Below the pieces are notes generated by a model. That model was not told the DNA's origin. It did not search any database and worked only from the letters and a program-made list of their open reading frames with translations. Shown here in pieces: positions 53,526 to 63,263 of a DNA stretch of 64,000 nucleotides (the first letter of the stretch is position 1; every line of letters begins with the position of its first letter). The stretch spans positions 1 to 64,000 of the forward strand of contig NZ_CAJHOB010000004.1 in NCBI RefSeq assembly GCF_905120355.1, written 5' to 3'. The stretch is from Azonexus hydrophilus (lineage in GTDB: Bacteria; Pseudomonadota; Gammaproteobacteria; Burkholderiales; Rhodocyclaceae). The position numbers were made by a program, and so were the translations under genes.

Positions 53526-54676
53526 ACTGGTTGCTCCCCGAATACCTGGCGGACGCGCTGCCCGCTGAAGCCGCCCAGATCGAGCGCCTGCGTCGCTCCC
53601 TGCTCGATCACTTCCGGTTGCATGGTTACGAACATGTCATGCCGCCCCTGATGGAGTATCTGGAGTCGCTGCTCACGGGCACCGGCCATGACCTCGATCT
53701 GCGCACCTTCAAACTGGTCGATCAGTTGTCCGGCCGCAGCATGGGGGTGCGTGCCGATATGACGCCGCAGGCAGCGCGTATCGATGCCCACCTGCTCAAT
53801 CGCCCCGGGGTGACCCGCCTGTGCTATTGCGGCAGCATCCTGCATACCTTGCCCGCCAATGTGTCGGTGAGTCGCGAGCCGTTGCAGATCGGTGCCGAAC
53901 TGTACGGCTATGCAGGCGGCGCGGCCGACCTCGAAATCATGCGCCTGATGGCGACAGCCTTCGCCCATGTCGGCCTGCCGCTGGCGCGCATCGATCTTGC
54001 CCATGCCGGCATTTTTGAAGCCCTGGTGACTGCTGCCGGCTTGCCGGAAAGCCAGGAAAGTCAGCTGCTGGCCTTCTTGCGTGACAAGGATGAACCTGCC
54101 CTGGCCGAAGCTTTGGCGGGTGTGGCGTCGCCCTGGCGCGAAGCCCTGGCCGCCTTGCCCCGTCTTTATGGCGGCGCCGAAGTCATTGAGCGTGCGGCAG
54201 CGGTGCTGCCCGCTTTGCCTGCCATCGAAGAGGCCTTGTCGCGTCTGCGCTATGTGCTGCAACAAGCGCCGGAACTGCCGTTCTCGATTGATCTGGCCGA
54301 TCTGCGCGGCTATCACTACCACAACGGCATTGTTTTCGCTGCCTACTGCCCCAACTATCCTGCGGCCATCGCCTTAGGCGGACGTTACGACGGTGCTGGC
54401 GAGGTGTTCGGTCGGGCACGTCCGGCAACCGGCTTTTCTCTCGATTTGCGTGAAGTGGCACGCTTGGCGCCGCGCCGGGTCGGCAACAAGGCCATTCTGG
54501 CGCCGCACGCAGGTACAGATGCCGGCTTGGCGGCAGAGATTGTCCGTCTGCGTGCAGCAGGCGAAATTGTGGTTGAGTTATTGCCCGGCGAAACGAATTG
54601 CGAAGCGCCGGCGTGTGACCGGAAACTGGTGGCCGTTGGTGGTCAATGGCTGATCGAAGCTATTCTAGAGGACTGA
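53522..54676 (+). CDS. hisZ: ATP phosphoribosyltransferase regulatory subunit HisZ
   Basis: This 384-aa paralogue of histidyl-tRNA synthetase keeps the class II-like core but lacks the anticodon-binding domain. It activates the short form of HisG in the first step of histidine synthesis. Family blocks are [45 protein letters not shown] and CYCGSILHT. The position between the DUF2065 gene and purA is standard in betaproteobacteria. A short HisG should exist elsewhere. Confidence 0.94.
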   Translation: MNWLLPEYLADALPAEAAQIERLRRSLLDHFRLHGYEHVMPPLMEYLESLLTGTGHDLDLRTFKLVDQLSGRSMGVRADMTPQAARIDAHLLNRPGVTRLCYCGSILHTLPANVSVSREPLQIGAELYGYAGGAADLEIMRLMATAFAHVGLPLARIDLAHAGIFEALVTAAGLPESQESQLLAFLRDKDEPALAEALAGVASPWREALAALPRLYGGAEVIERAAAVLPALPAIEEALSRLRYVLQQAPELPFSIDLADLRGYHYHNGIVFAAYCPNYPAAIALGGRYDGAGEVFGRARPATGFSLDLREVARLAPRRVGNKAILAPHAGTDAGLAAEIVRLRAAGEIVVELLPGETNCEAPACDRKLVAVGGQWLIEAILED

Positions 54677-54681
54677 AAAAC

Positions 54682-55989
54682 ATGACCAAGAATGTCATCG
54701 TTGTGGGCACGCAGTGGGGCGACGAAGGGAAGGGCAAGATTGTCGACTGGCTGACGGACCACGCCCAGGGTGTCGTCCGTTTCCAGGGCGGGCACAACGC
54801 CGGTCATACACTCGTTGTCGGCGATAACGTCTATAAGCTTAATCTGGTCCCGTCCGGGATCGTGCGCGAAGGTATCGACTGCTATATCGGCAATGGCGTG
54901 GTGCTCGACATCCATCACCTGATCGCCGAGATTGCAGAATTGGAAAAAGGCGGTATCGACGTTCGCTCGCGCCTCAAGATCAGCCCGGGTTGCCCGCTGA
55001 TCCTGCCCTATCACTCGGCCATCGACAAGGCACGGGAAGCGGCCAAGGCCAGCGACAAGAAAATTGGTGCCACCGGCAAGGGCATTGGCCCGGCGTATGA
55101 AGACAAGGTGGCCCGGCGTGGTCTGCGGGTCTATGACCTGTTCCACCCGGAACGCTTCGCCGAGAAATTGCGCGAGGTGCTGGAATACCACAACTTTGCC
55201 CTGACCCAGTATTTCAAGGCCGAGCCGGTCGATTTCCAGAAGGTGTACGACCAGGCCATGGCTGACGCCGAAATCATCCGCCCGATGGTGGTGGATGTGT
55301 CGGCCGCGTTGTATGAAGTGAATCAGGCCGGCGGCAAGCTGCTGTTCGAAGGCGCGCAAGGCACCCTGCTCGATATTGACCACGGGACCTATCCCTTCGT
55401 GACCTCGTCCAACTGCGTGTCGGGCCAGGCCGCTGCCGGCGCGGGGATCGGCCCCGGCATGCTGCATTACGTGCTGGGCATTACCAAGGCCTACTGCACC
55501 CGCGTGGGTGGCGGCCCTTTCCCGAGTGAGCTCGATATCGACACCGAAGGGACGCCGGGACATCAGATGTTTACCGTCGGTCAGGAGTTCGGTACCGTGA
55601 CCGGCCGCAAGCGCCGTTGTGGCTGGTTCGACGCGCCACTGCTGCGCCGCTCGGCGCGCATCAACGGCCTGACCAGCCTGTGCATCACCAAGCTGGATGT
55701 GCTCGATGGCCTGAAAGAACTGAAAATCTGCACCGGCTACCGCCTGCACGGGAAGGACATTGACCTGCTGCCCATCGGGGCCGATGAAGTGGCCGCCTGC
55801 GAGCCGATCTACGAAACCCTGCCAGGCTGGGAAGGCAGCACCTTCCGCGTCAAGCGCTGGGAAGACCTGCCCGTCAATGCGCAAGCCTATCTGAATCGTC
55901 TGGAAGTCTTGTGTGGTGTGCCCATCGCCATCGTGTCGACCGGCCCGGAGCGCGACGAAACCATTCTGCGTGACCACCCCTTCAAATAA
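54682..55989 (+). CDS. purA: Adenylosuccinate synthetase
   Basis: This 435-aa enzyme condenses IMP with aspartate using GTP, the first committed step to AMP. It contains the P-loop-like [16 protein letters not shown], the GHNAGHT block, [22 protein letters not shown] and [21 protein letters not shown]. The ATG at 54682 is preceded by AGAGGACTG. An upstream in-frame start at 54646 lies inside hisZ and is rejected. It ends the run at a terminator. Confidence 0.97.
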   Translation: MTKNVIVVGTQWGDEGKGKIVDWLTDHAQGVVRFQGGHNAGHTLVVGDNVYKLNLVPSGIVREGIDCYIGNGVVLDIHHLIAEIAELEKGGIDVRSRLKISPGCPLILPYHSAIDKAREAAKASDKKIGATGKGIGPAYEDKVARRGLRVYDLFHPERFAEKLREVLEYHNFALTQYFKAEPVDFQKVYDQAMADAEIIRPMVVDVSAALYEVNQAGGKLLFEGAQGTLLDIDHGTYPFVTSSNCVSGQAAAGAGIGPGMLHYVLGITKAYCTRVGGGPFPSELDIDTEGTPGHQMFTVGQEFGTVTGRKRRCGWFDAPLLRRSARINGLTSLCITKLDVLDGLKELKICTGYRLHGKDIDLLPIGADEVAACEPIYETLPGWEGSTFRVKRWEDLPVNAQAYLNRLEVLCGVPIAIVSTGPERDETILRDHPFK

Positions 55990-56005
55990 GGCAGCTTGCC
56001 TTGCC

Positions 56006-56043
56006 GAAAAAGCCGTTCAGTTTATTCTGGACGGCTTTTTTTT
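56006..56043. terminator. Bidirectional terminator after purA
   Basis: AGCCGTTCAG and CTGGACGGCT pair over 10 bp with one wobble and loop TTTATT. A5 precedes the stem on one side and T9 follows on the other. It ends purA and the convergent gene at 56067-56477. Confidence 0.88.
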
Positions 56044-56066
56044 TCAGGAAGTCCGGGGCAGGGGCT

Positions 56067-56477
56067 TCAGCGGCGGGTCACGGTGACCCAGCCTTCAGGG
56101 CAAGCCTGGGTGTTTGGGTAATACTGACCGGAAGAACGGCAGTAGAACCAGTTACCGTCCGGGAGTGAGCTTTGATAGACGACAACAGGTTCGCGTTGCT
56201 GGTTGTAATAGAGGGCGCTGCCAAGGGCCAGGCCGCCGATGGTCAGAACGGCCGCTGGCCCGATCCAGTCACGCCGCTCATGGCGGTGGTGGTTGTGATG
56301 CTGACGCGGCGGCGGAGCGTAGTGGCGGTGATGTCGCGGTGGGGGCTGGAAATGCCGGCCCGGACCGCGTTCAAAGCCGGGGTGATGGCCGCGTTCATGC
56401 CCCGGGCCGGCGGTGGCCTGGGTAGCCAGGCCGAGGCCAAGGAGGGCGGCGGTACAGAGGGAAATGGTGCGTTTCAT
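56067..56477 (-). CDS. Exported His-rich protein with a C-terminal Cys/Tyr motif
   Basis: This 136-aa protein has a Sec signal peptide (residues 1-23, ending ATQATA). A long His/Pro/Arg-rich low-complexity part (about 27-70) precedes a hydrophobic stretch (about 73-90: GPAAVLTIGGLALGSALYY). The end carries the block WFYCRSSGQYYPNTQACPEGWVTV, whose two cysteines probably form a disulfide. Similar C-terminal blocks occur in many exported betaproteobacterial proteins without known function. The hydrophobic stretch suggests membrane association. The His-rich part could bind metal. Confidence 0.75.
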   Translation of the reverse strand: MKRTISLCTAALLGLGLATQATAGPGHERGHHPGFERGPGRHFQPPPRHHRHYAPPPRQHHNHHRHERRDWIGPAAVLTIGGLALGSALYYNQQREPVVVYQSSLPDGNWFYCRSSGQYYPNTQACPEGWVTVTRR

Positions 56478-56712
56478 GGCGTGCCTCGCGGATGTGCAGG
56501 TTATGCGTCGATTGATTCCGGCACAGCTTAATCAATCTGCAAATTTCACGTCGCAACCAGATGTTAATAAATGTGTAAGCACCAAGAGCGCGGCGACGTG
56601 CGACAATAGCCCGCATGTATCTACATGCCAGTCAGCATTTTTCTTCGGTAGTTCCGGGGCGCGCACAAATGAAAAAAGGCCTTGCCGGAGCAAGACCTTT
56701 CATCAAATTCGT

Positions 56713-56797
<85 letters not shown>

Positions 56798-56837
56798 ACA
56801 GGTGCGAAGAGCCGCCATTATAGAGAAAGCCGTTTCC

Positions 56838-59282
56838 ATGTCAAGAAAAAAACTATCGAAAATTCGTCGCGCCGATCCATTCCTTGAGCGCGAACTCGCC
56901 CGCTATGAATTCCCCCTGCCTTCGCGCGAGTACGTCATCCAGTTGCTGGGCGATGAGGGGCGGCCGCTCGGCTTTGAACAGCTCGTCAGTGCGCTCGACA
57001 TCAGCAAGGACGAGCGGGATGTCTTCCTGCGCCGGCTTGGTGCCATGGAGCGCGAGGGCCAGATCCTGCGTAACCGCAAGGGCGATTACATCCTGCCTGA
57101 AAAAGCCAGTCTGATCGCCGGCAAGGTGCAAGGGCATCCGGATGGCTATGGTTTCCTGCTGCCGGATGATGGCAGTGCCGACCTGTTCCTCGATCAGCGG
57201 CAGATGGGCAAGGTCATGCACGGTGACCGTGTGCTGGCGCGCGTCATCGGCGTTGATCGACGGGGACGCCCGGAAGGCAATATCGTCGAGGTCACCGAGC
57301 GCGCCAATACGCGGGTGATCGGCCGGGTGTTCGTCGAGCACGGGGTGGTGGTCGTGGTGCCGGAGAACCGCCGCCTGTCGCACGACATCCTGGTGCCGGC
57401 GGACAAGAAGAGCAAGCTGAAGCCGCAATCCGGGCAGGTGGTGATGGTGGAAATCATCGAGCAGCCGAGCAAGTACTCGCAGCCGATCGGGCGCATCGTC
57501 GAAGTGCTGGGCAATTATGCCGATCCGGGAATGGAAATCGAGATTGCTCTGCGCAAGCACGATCTGCCCTTCGAGTTTTCGCCCGGAGCGCGCGAAGAAA
57601 ATAAGAAAATGCCCGACAAGGTACGTAAATCGGATCTGGCCGGGCGTGAGGATCTGCGCCAGTTGCCGCTGGTGACGATTGACGGCGAAACGGCGCGTGA
57701 TTTTGACGACGCGGTGTTCTGCGCGAAGCAGGGACGTGGTTGGCGATTGGTGGTGGCGATTGCCGATGTGTCGCATTACGTGCAACCCGGTATGGCCCTC
57801 GATAGGGAGGCGGCTCTGCGCGGCAATTCGGTTTATTTCCCGCGCCGGGTGATTCCGATGTTGCCGGAAAAACTGTCCAATGGGATTTGTTCGCTCAATC
57901 CGGAAGTGGATCGTCTGGCCATGGTCTGTGACATGACGATCAATGCCAGCGGCAAGATCGGCAAATACCGGTTTTACCCGGCCGTGTTCCGCTCGCATGC
58001 CCGCCTGACTTATACCCAGGTGTGGGGTTGGCTGAGCGGCGAGCTGGCGCCGACAACGGCTGCCGAGCAGGCTGTGCAGCCGCATGTTGCGCAGTTGTAC
58101 ACGCTGTATCAGGTGTTGCACAAAGCACGCGGACAGCGTGGCGCGATCGATTTTGAAACGACAGAAACGATGATGCTGTTCAACGATCAGGGCAAGATCG
58201 ACAACATCGTGCCGGTTGTGCGCAATGACGCCCACCGCATCATTGAGGAGTGCATGCTGGCAGCCAACGTCTGCGCCTCCGATTTTCTTGCAAGTCACGA
58301 CCAGCCTTGCCTCTACCGTGTGCATGAGGGGCCGAATGAGGAAAAGTTGCGCAATCTGCGCAGTTTCCTTGGCGAATTCGGGTTGGGTTTGAATGGTGGT
58401 GACGATCCGAAAGCCAGGGATTACGCCGAGCTGCTGGAGAAGATCAAGCCACGGCCGGATTTTCAGCTGCTGCAGACGGTGATGCTGCGTTCCCTGCGTC
58501 AGGCCATGTACAGCCCGGACAACGTTGGCCACTTCGGCCTGGCCTATGAGCACTACACCCACTTCACCTCGCCGATCCGCCGTTATCCCGATCTGCTCGT
58601 GCATCGGGCGATCAAGGCGGTGCTGGCGGGCGGAAAATATACGCCGGAGCAGGCCTGGGACGATATTGGCCTGCAGTGTTCAGCGACCGAACGGCGCGCC
58701 GACGAGGCAACGCGCGATGTTGAAAACTGGCTGAAAACCTATTACATGCAGGACCGTATCGGCGAAGTGTTCGACGGCACGATTTCGTCGGTTACTCCCT
58801 TTGGTATCTTCGTGGCGCTTGATGCCGTGTATATCGAAGGTCTGGTCCATGTCTCCGAGCTTGGCCAGGATTACTTCCAGTTCGACAATGTCCGCCACCA
58901 GATGCTGGGCGAGCGTACCGGCGAACGTTTCCGGCTCGGCGACCGAGTGCGGGTCAAACTGGTGCGGGCTGATCTGGAAAGCAACAAGATCGATTTCGCG
59001 TTGGTGCGCGAGGGCGGTAAAGCGGTAACGCGGGGGACAACGCCGGCACCGCGCGCCAGGACTGCGGGTGGCGCCGAGGCTGCTGCGCCGGTCAGCGCAG
59101 GGAAAGCTGCTAAGCCGGCGGCTGCAAAGAAACGTGTAGCCAAACCGGTTGCCAAGACGGCTGGCAAAGCGGCTGATAAAGCGGCGCCTGAGGCGGCAGG
59201 TAAAAAGGCCTCCGGCAAAAAAGTGGCTGCCAGGCGTGCCGGCGCCACTGCCAAGAACCGTAGCCGGACGAGGAAGGGCTGA
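56838..59282 (+). CDS. rnr: Ribonuclease R
   Basis: This 814-aa 3'-5' exoribonuclease degrades structured RNA. It has an N-terminal winged helix (about 25-90), two cold-shock domains (about 95-240), an RNB catalytic domain with the acidic cluster ARDFDDAVF and YVQPGMALDREA, an S1 domain (about 650-730, EVFDGTISSVTPFGIFVAL) and a Lys/Ala-rich tail (last about 70 residues). The ATG at 56838 starts MSRKKLSKIRRADPF. An in-frame extension back to 56682 crosses tRNA-Leu and is rejected. The stop overlaps the next start (TGATG). Confidence 0.95.
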   Translation: MSRKKLSKIRRADPFLERELARYEFPLPSREYVIQLLGDEGRPLGFEQLVSALDISKDERDVFLRRLGAMEREGQILRNRKGDYILPEKASLIAGKVQGHPDGYGFLLPDDGSADLFLDQRQMGKVMHGDRVLARVIGVDRRGRPEGNIVEVTERANTRVIGRVFVEHGVVVVVPENRRLSHDILVPADKKSKLKPQSGQVVMVEIIEQPSKYSQPIGRIVEVLGNYADPGMEIEIALRKHDLPFEFSPGAREENKKMPDKVRKSDLAGREDLRQLPLVTIDGETARDFDDAVFCAKQGRGWRLVVAIADVSHYVQPGMALDREAALRGNSVYFPRRVIPMLPEKLSNGICSLNPEVDRLAMVCDMTINASGKIGKYRFYPAVFRSHARLTYTQVWGWLSGELAPTTAAEQAVQPHVAQLYTLYQVLHKARGQRGAIDFETTETMMLFNDQGKIDNIVPVVRNDAHRIIEECMLAANVCASDFLASHDQPCLYRVHEGPNEEKLRNLRSFLGEFGLGLNGGDDPKARDYAELLEKIKPRPDFQLLQTVMLRSLRQAMYSPDNVGHFGLAYEHYTHFTSPIRRYPDLLVHRAIKAVLAGGKYTPEQAWDDIGLQCSATERRADEATRDVENWLKTYYMQDRIGEVFDGTISSVTPFGIFVALDAVYIEGLVHVSELGQDYFQFDNVRHQMLGERTGERFRLGDRVRVKLVRADLESNKIDFALVREGGKAVTRGTTPAPRARTAGGAEAAAPVSAGKAAKPAAAKKRVAKPVAKTAGKAADKAAPEAAGKKASGKKVAARRAGATAKNRSRTRKG

Positions 59283-59632
59283 TGGCCTGGGTTAGTTTGC
59301 TGGCTAAAGTGCCATGGACTGAAGTGCTGAAAAACGCGCCTGCGGTGGCTGAGGCTGCACGCAAATTCTGGAACAAAACCCGCACGCCGGCGTCCACGGA
59401 TGCGGCAGATCTGCCTGAGGATGCGGATGCGCCCACTGCGGTACATGCCCTGCAGCAGCAGGTCACGGCCTTGCAGGTGGAGATGCGCACGGCGGGTGAG
59501 GTGATGCAATCGTTGGCGGAGCAGAATGCACAACTCATTGCGCGGGTGGAAAAAACCCGCCGCCGCCTGCTCTTGCTGGCGCTGGGTAATCTTGCCCTGG
59601 CCATCGTAGTTGTTGTTTTGTGGCTGCGGTAA
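59282..59632 (+). CDS. Tail-anchored coiled-coil protein of unknown function
   Basis: This 116-aa protein has a helical start (MAWVSLLAKVPWTEVLKNAPAV), an acidic linker, a coiled coil (about 52-90: VHALQQQVTALQVEMRTAGEVM and following) and a C-terminal membrane helix (about 95-114: LLLLALGNLALAIVVVVLWL). The topology is that of a membrane-anchored scaffold with the body in the cytoplasm. I know no family with a function. It overlaps rnr by one base, so it is co-translated with it. Confidence 0.75.
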   Translation: MAWVSLLAKVPWTEVLKNAPAVAEAARKFWNKTRTPASTDAADLPEDADAPTAVHALQQQVTALQVEMRTAGEVMQSLAEQNAQLIARVEKTRRRLLLLALGNLALAIVVVVLWLR

Positions 59633-59662
59633 ACGATGAATCTGGAACATGAGGAAAAGACG

Positions 59663-60709
59663 ATGACAACAAAAGCCTATGCTGCAATCGCGGCGGACAG
59701 TCCGCTGGCACCTTTCAGCCTGACGCGCCGGTCGCTGGCGGCAGATGACGTGCACATCGACATTCTGTACTGCGGGGTGTGCCATTCCGATCTGCATACC
59801 GCGCGCAACGAATGGCGCAATACGCTTTATCCCTGCGTGCCCGGGCATGAAATTGTTGGCCGGGTGCGGGCAGTGGGCGCTGCGGTTCAGGATTTCAAGG
59901 TGGGTGATCTGGTGGGGGTGGGCTGCATGGTCGATAGTTGCGGCCATTGCCCCGCTTGTGCCGAGGGTGAGGAGCAATACTGCGCCGAAACCTTCACCGG
60001 CACCTACAATGGCCCGTCCCGTCCGGATGGCGGCAATACCTTCGGCGGCTATTCCCAGGATATCGTGGTCAAGGCGGGCTTCGTCCTGCATGTCCGCCAT
60101 CCGGAGGCGCAGCTGGCGGCAGTCGCGCCCCTGCTGTGCGCTGGTATCACCACCTATTCACCGCTTCGCCACTGGCAGGTCGGCCCGGGGAGCAAGGTCG
60201 GCATTGTCGGTCTCGGTGGCCTGGGGCACATGGGCGTCAAGATTGCCCGCGCCATGGGCGCAACGGTGACCTTGTTCACCACTTCGCCCGGCAAGGCTGC
60301 CGACGGATTACGTCTGGGGGCGCACGCGGTCTGCCTGTCGACGGACCGTGAGCAGATGAAGGCGCACGTCGGCAGCCTTGATTTCATCCTCAATACGGTC
60401 GCCGCGCCGCATAAACTCGATGCTTACCTGCGCCTGCTTAAACGCGATGGCACTATGACGTTGGTCGGTCTGCCGGCGGAGCCGCATCCGACCTGGTCTA
60501 TCGGCACCTTGATCACGGGGCGCCGGCAGCTTGCGGGTTCCCTCATCGGCGGCATTCGTGAAACCCAGGAAATGCTCGATTTCTGCGCCCAGCACGGGAT
60601 TGTTTCCGATATCGAAACGATCCGCATGGATGAGATCAATACTGCCTACGAGCGCATGTTGAAGAGCGATGTCAAATACCGTTTCGTGATCGATATGGCA
60701 ACGCTGTGA
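59663..60709 (+). CDS. Zinc-dependent alcohol dehydrogenase, YahK/cinnamyl-alcohol type
   Basis: This 348-aa medium-chain dehydrogenase should reduce aldehydes with NADPH. The catalytic zinc site is in YCGVCHSDLHTARNEW and GHEIVGRV, with a third Cys in LLCAGITTYSPL. The structural zinc is held by CGHCPACAEGEEQYC. The Rossmann fold has GIVGLGGLGHMGVKIARAMGA. The chain layout matches E. coli YahK, a broad aldehyde reductase. The ATG at 59663 follows GAGGAAAAGACG; an ATG nine codons upstream is less likely. It lies 30 bp after the tail-anchored gene. Confidence 0.92.
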   Translation: MTTKAYAAIAADSPLAPFSLTRRSLAADDVHIDILYCGVCHSDLHTARNEWRNTLYPCVPGHEIVGRVRAVGAAVQDFKVGDLVGVGCMVDSCGHCPACAEGEEQYCAETFTGTYNGPSRPDGGNTFGGYSQDIVVKAGFVLHVRHPEAQLAAVAPLLCAGITTYSPLRHWQVGPGSKVGIVGLGGLGHMGVKIARAMGATVTLFTTSPGKAADGLRLGAHAVCLSTDREQMKAHVGSLDFILNTVAAPHKLDAYLRLLKRDGTMTLVGLPAEPHPTWSIGTLITGRRQLAGSLIGGIRETQEMLDFCAQHGIVSDIETIRMDEINTAYERMLKSDVKYRFVIDMATL

Positions 60710-60713
60710 ACGC

Positions 60714-62021
60714 TTAGGCGACTTCCCGCCGGAGTATCAGGCGGGCAATCAGGCCGCCGCCGGGATTGGGCAATAATTCGAGGCGGCCGTCGTGCAGGCG
60801 GGCGATGCGTTCGACGATGGCCAGGCCGAGGCCTGTGCCGGTGACGTCGGTGCGGGCGGTGTTCAGACGGGTGAAGGGGCGTTTCAGGCGCTCCTGCTCG
60901 CTTTCTGGAATGCCTGGGCCGCGGTCAGTGATGGTGATATGGATTTCATTGCCGTGGTGTACAGCCTCCAGGCTGCTCGCGCCACCGCCGTATTTCCAGG
61001 CGTTGTCGAGCAGATTCACCACCGCACGGTTGATGGCTTTGGGCCGCAGCAGCACCGCTTCCAGGCCTGGGGCCAGGCTCAGGGCGAACGTGCGGCCAAT
61101 CGCGTGCTGGCGTTCGTGCAGGGTACTTAGCAAGGCAGCAAGGTCGGTACGGCTGGGCGGTTCGCCCGATTCGGTGCGGGCGTAATCCATGAATTGCGAG
61201 ATCACGGCTTCCATCTGCTCAATATCGGCGCTCATCCCCTGTTGTGCCGCGGTGTCGCTGACGCTCATTTCGATTTCCAGGCGCAGCCGGGTGAGCGGGG
61301 TGCGCAGATCGTGCGAGATGCCGGCCAGGACTTCGGAGCGGTCTTTTTCGTGCCGCGCCAGATCGTGCGCCATGGTGTTGAATGCCGTGGCCAGGGCGCG
61401 TATTTCTTCTGTGCCTTCTTCCGGTAGTGGCGTCGGCGTCTGACCGCGGCCAAGGGCTTGCGCCGAACGGGCAAAGGCTTTCAGCGGGCGGCTGATGCGT
61501 GAGGCGATCAACCAGGCAACGACCAGCGCCAGTCCGACGGCCAGAACCACCCAGCTCAGCCAGCGGGCGGCAAAGTTGCGGCTGGCCCGCTCGCGCGGCA
61601 ACACCAGCCAGTATTCGTCGGCATCGCGGGGGTTGAGGCGGAAGCTGACCCAGAAGCCGGGTTCGCCATTGACCTCGGCAGCGATGCGTGTCTGTTCGCC
61701 CAGGCGTGTCATGAGATTTTCCCGCAGCAGCTGGTGAAAGCGCGATTCCGGCATGGGCAGGATGACGTCGTTTTCTTCGGCCGGCAGCAGACGGATGCCT
61801 TCAGTGGAGGAAAATTCAGCCAGTAATTGCGGTCGTTTCCGCGGTGAAGCGGCAAAAATCGAGGCGCGGATCAGGTTGACGGCAGAACTTGCCGTGGTGG
61901 CTGCTTCCCGCGCCCGTGGTTCGACGTCGATGTGGCTGAACAAGGCCAGCCAGCCGGCAGTGCTGGTCAGCACCAGCAGCGCCAGCAACAGAAAGGTGCG
62001 GGCCAGCAGCGAACGCGGCAT
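60714..62021 (-). CDS. EnvZ-like sensor histidine kinase
   Basis: This 435-aa inner-membrane kinase has TM1 (about 9-29), a periplasmic domain (30-155), TM2 (about 155-172), a HAMP domain (about 173-225), a dimerisation domain with the phosphorylated His in LAGISHDLRTPLTRLRLEIEM, and an ATP-binding domain (NLLDNAWKYGG, DRGPGIPESEQERL, GTGLGLAIVERI). The SHDLRTPLTR H-box is that of EnvZ. Signals could be osmolarity or envelope state by analogy. It shares one base with the response regulator stop, and the two are on one transcript. Confidence 0.9.
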   Translation of the reverse strand: MPRSLLARTFLLLALLVLTSTAGWLALFSHIDVEPRAREAATTASSAVNLIRASIFAASPRKRPQLLAEFSSTEGIRLLPAEENDVILPMPESRFHQLLRENLMTRLGEQTRIAAEVNGEPGFWVSFRLNPRDADEYWLVLPRERASRNFAARWLSWVVLAVGLALVVAWLIASRISRPLKAFARSAQALGRGQTPTPLPEEGTEEIRALATAFNTMAHDLARHEKDRSEVLAGISHDLRTPLTRLRLEIEMSVSDTAAQQGMSADIEQMEAVISQFMDYARTESGEPPSRTDLAALLSTLHERQHAIGRTFALSLAPGLEAVLLRPKAINRAVVNLLDNAWKYGGGASSLEAVHHGNEIHITITDRGPGIPESEQERLKRPFTRLNTARTDVTGTGLGLAIVERIARLHDGRLELLPNPGGGLIARLILRREVA

Positions 62022-62752
62022 CAGTTTTCCCGGCGGGCACCGTCCGGCACGAAGACGTAGCCAAAGCCCCAGACGGTCTGCAGGTAGCGGGGTTGTGCCG
62101 GGTCGGCTTCGATCAGCTTGCGCAACCGCGACATCTGCACGTCGATGGCCCGGTCGAATGGCCCTTGCTCGCGGCCCCGGGCCAAGGTCATCAGCTTGTC
62201 GCGCGACAATGGTTGGCCGGGATGCTGCAGCAGCACCTTGAGAACGGCAAATTCGCCGGTGGTGAGGGAGAGCACTTCGTCGCCGCGCTTGAGGGTGCGG
62301 GCGGCGTAATCAACCTCGATGTGGCCGAAACGGGTGATTTCCGGCAGGTCTTCCGGGGCGCCCGGTGGCAGGCTGCTCTGCCGGCGTAGCACGGCATTGA
62401 TGCGGGCCAGCAGTTCACGCGGATTGAACGGTTTGGGCAGGTAGTCGTCAGCGCCCATTTCCAGCCCGAGGATGCGGTCGATCTCGTCCCCCTTGGCGGT
62501 GAGCATGACGATGGGCGTACGGTCGCCCTGGCCGCGCAGGCGGCGGCAGATGGACAGACCGTCCTCGCCGGGCAGCATCAGATCGAGCACGATCAGATGG
62601 TAGTGTTCGCGGTTGCGGACCTTGTCCATTTGTGCCGCATCGGCAACGGCGCGGACGGTGAAACCTTGTTCGCCGAGATAGCGAGTGAGCAGATCGCGCA
62701 GGCGGGCGTCGTCATCGACGATGAGGATGTGCTGGTGTGTGTTCTCGTTCAT
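62021..62752 (-). CDS. ompR: OmpR-type response regulator
   Basis: This 243-aa regulator starts MNENTHQHILIVDDDARLRDLL, with the acidic pocket DDD, the phosphorylated Asp in VLDLMLPGEDGLS, and Lys in YLPKPFNPREL. The C-terminal winged-helix domain (about 140-235) contains TTGEFAVLKVLLQHPGQPLSRDKLM and GPFDRAIDVQMSRLRKLIE, close to OmpR of enterobacteria. It is the first gene of the ompR-envZ pair. The ATG at 62752 was preferred to a longer in-frame start. Confidence 0.92.
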   Translation of the reverse strand: MNENTHQHILIVDDDARLRDLLTRYLGEQGFTVRAVADAAQMDKVRNREHYHLIVLDLMLPGEDGLSICRRLRGQGDRTPIVMLTAKGDEIDRILGLEMGADDYLPKPFNPRELLARINAVLRRQSSLPPGAPEDLPEITRFGHIEVDYAARTLKRGDEVLSLTTGEFAVLKVLLQHPGQPLSRDKLMTLARGREQGPFDRAIDVQMSRLRKLIEADPAQPRYLQTVWGFGYVFVPDGARREN

Positions 62753-62906
62753 GCGGCAAGGATAACCCCACGCTATCGGGGCTGTGCGACAAATGGTAAC
62801 AAGGCGTCTCGGCTGTGCCGGTACGAAACAAAGCATTACAACTGTCACACTGCGGGTACGCGCTGTGCCGTTTCAGTCACTGGCAAAGACGTTAAAATGC
62901 CTCGCC

Positions 62907-63191
62907 ATGAGGTATCGCATCTTTTCCTTCCCCTGTGCCCTGTTGCTGCTCGTTCTGGCCGGCAGCGTGCACGCTGACGGGCGCTGGCGCGATTTGCCGC
63001 CGGAAGAGCGGCAGGAGTTGCGCGAACAGATGCGCGAACAGTGGCAGAACAGGCGTGAGCGCGCGCTGGAGCGCCCCTACCGTGGGCACGGCGAGGCCCT
63101 GCCGCCGGAAGAGCGGCAGCGTCTGCGCGATGAAATGCGCCAGCAGCAGCGGCTGTATCCGGAGCGAGAGCGGCGGCATCGGCGCGACTGA
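62907..63191 (+). CDS. Small exported Arg/Glu-rich protein
   Basis: This 94-aa product has a signal peptide (about 1-23: MRYRIFSFPCALLLLVLAGSVHA) and a mature part built almost only of Arg, Glu, Gln and Pro. A repeated phrase occurs: LPPEERQELREQMREQW and LPPEERQRLRDEMRQQQ. It must be a long charged helix in the periplasm. Its function is unknown; PPEER repeats of this kind occur in small exported beta- and gammaproteobacterial proteins. It is divergent from ompR with a 154-bp gap, so OmpR control is possible but not shown. Confidence 0.7.
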   Translation: MRYRIFSFPCALLLLVLAGSVHADGRWRDLPPEERQELREQMREQWQNRRERALERPYRGHGEALPPEERQRLRDEMRQQQRLYPERERRHRRD

Positions 63192-63263
63192 CGGGCGCGG
63201 CGGCCAGGTACGGATCGGCGCTAGACAGCCGGTGGCGGCTGCGAATCCGGTAAAATGGCGGGC

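Noticed and set aside
56853..58604. Minus-strand open frame (583 codons) opposite rnr
   Set aside because: It lies wholly opposite the RNase R catalytic part and has no recognisable domain.
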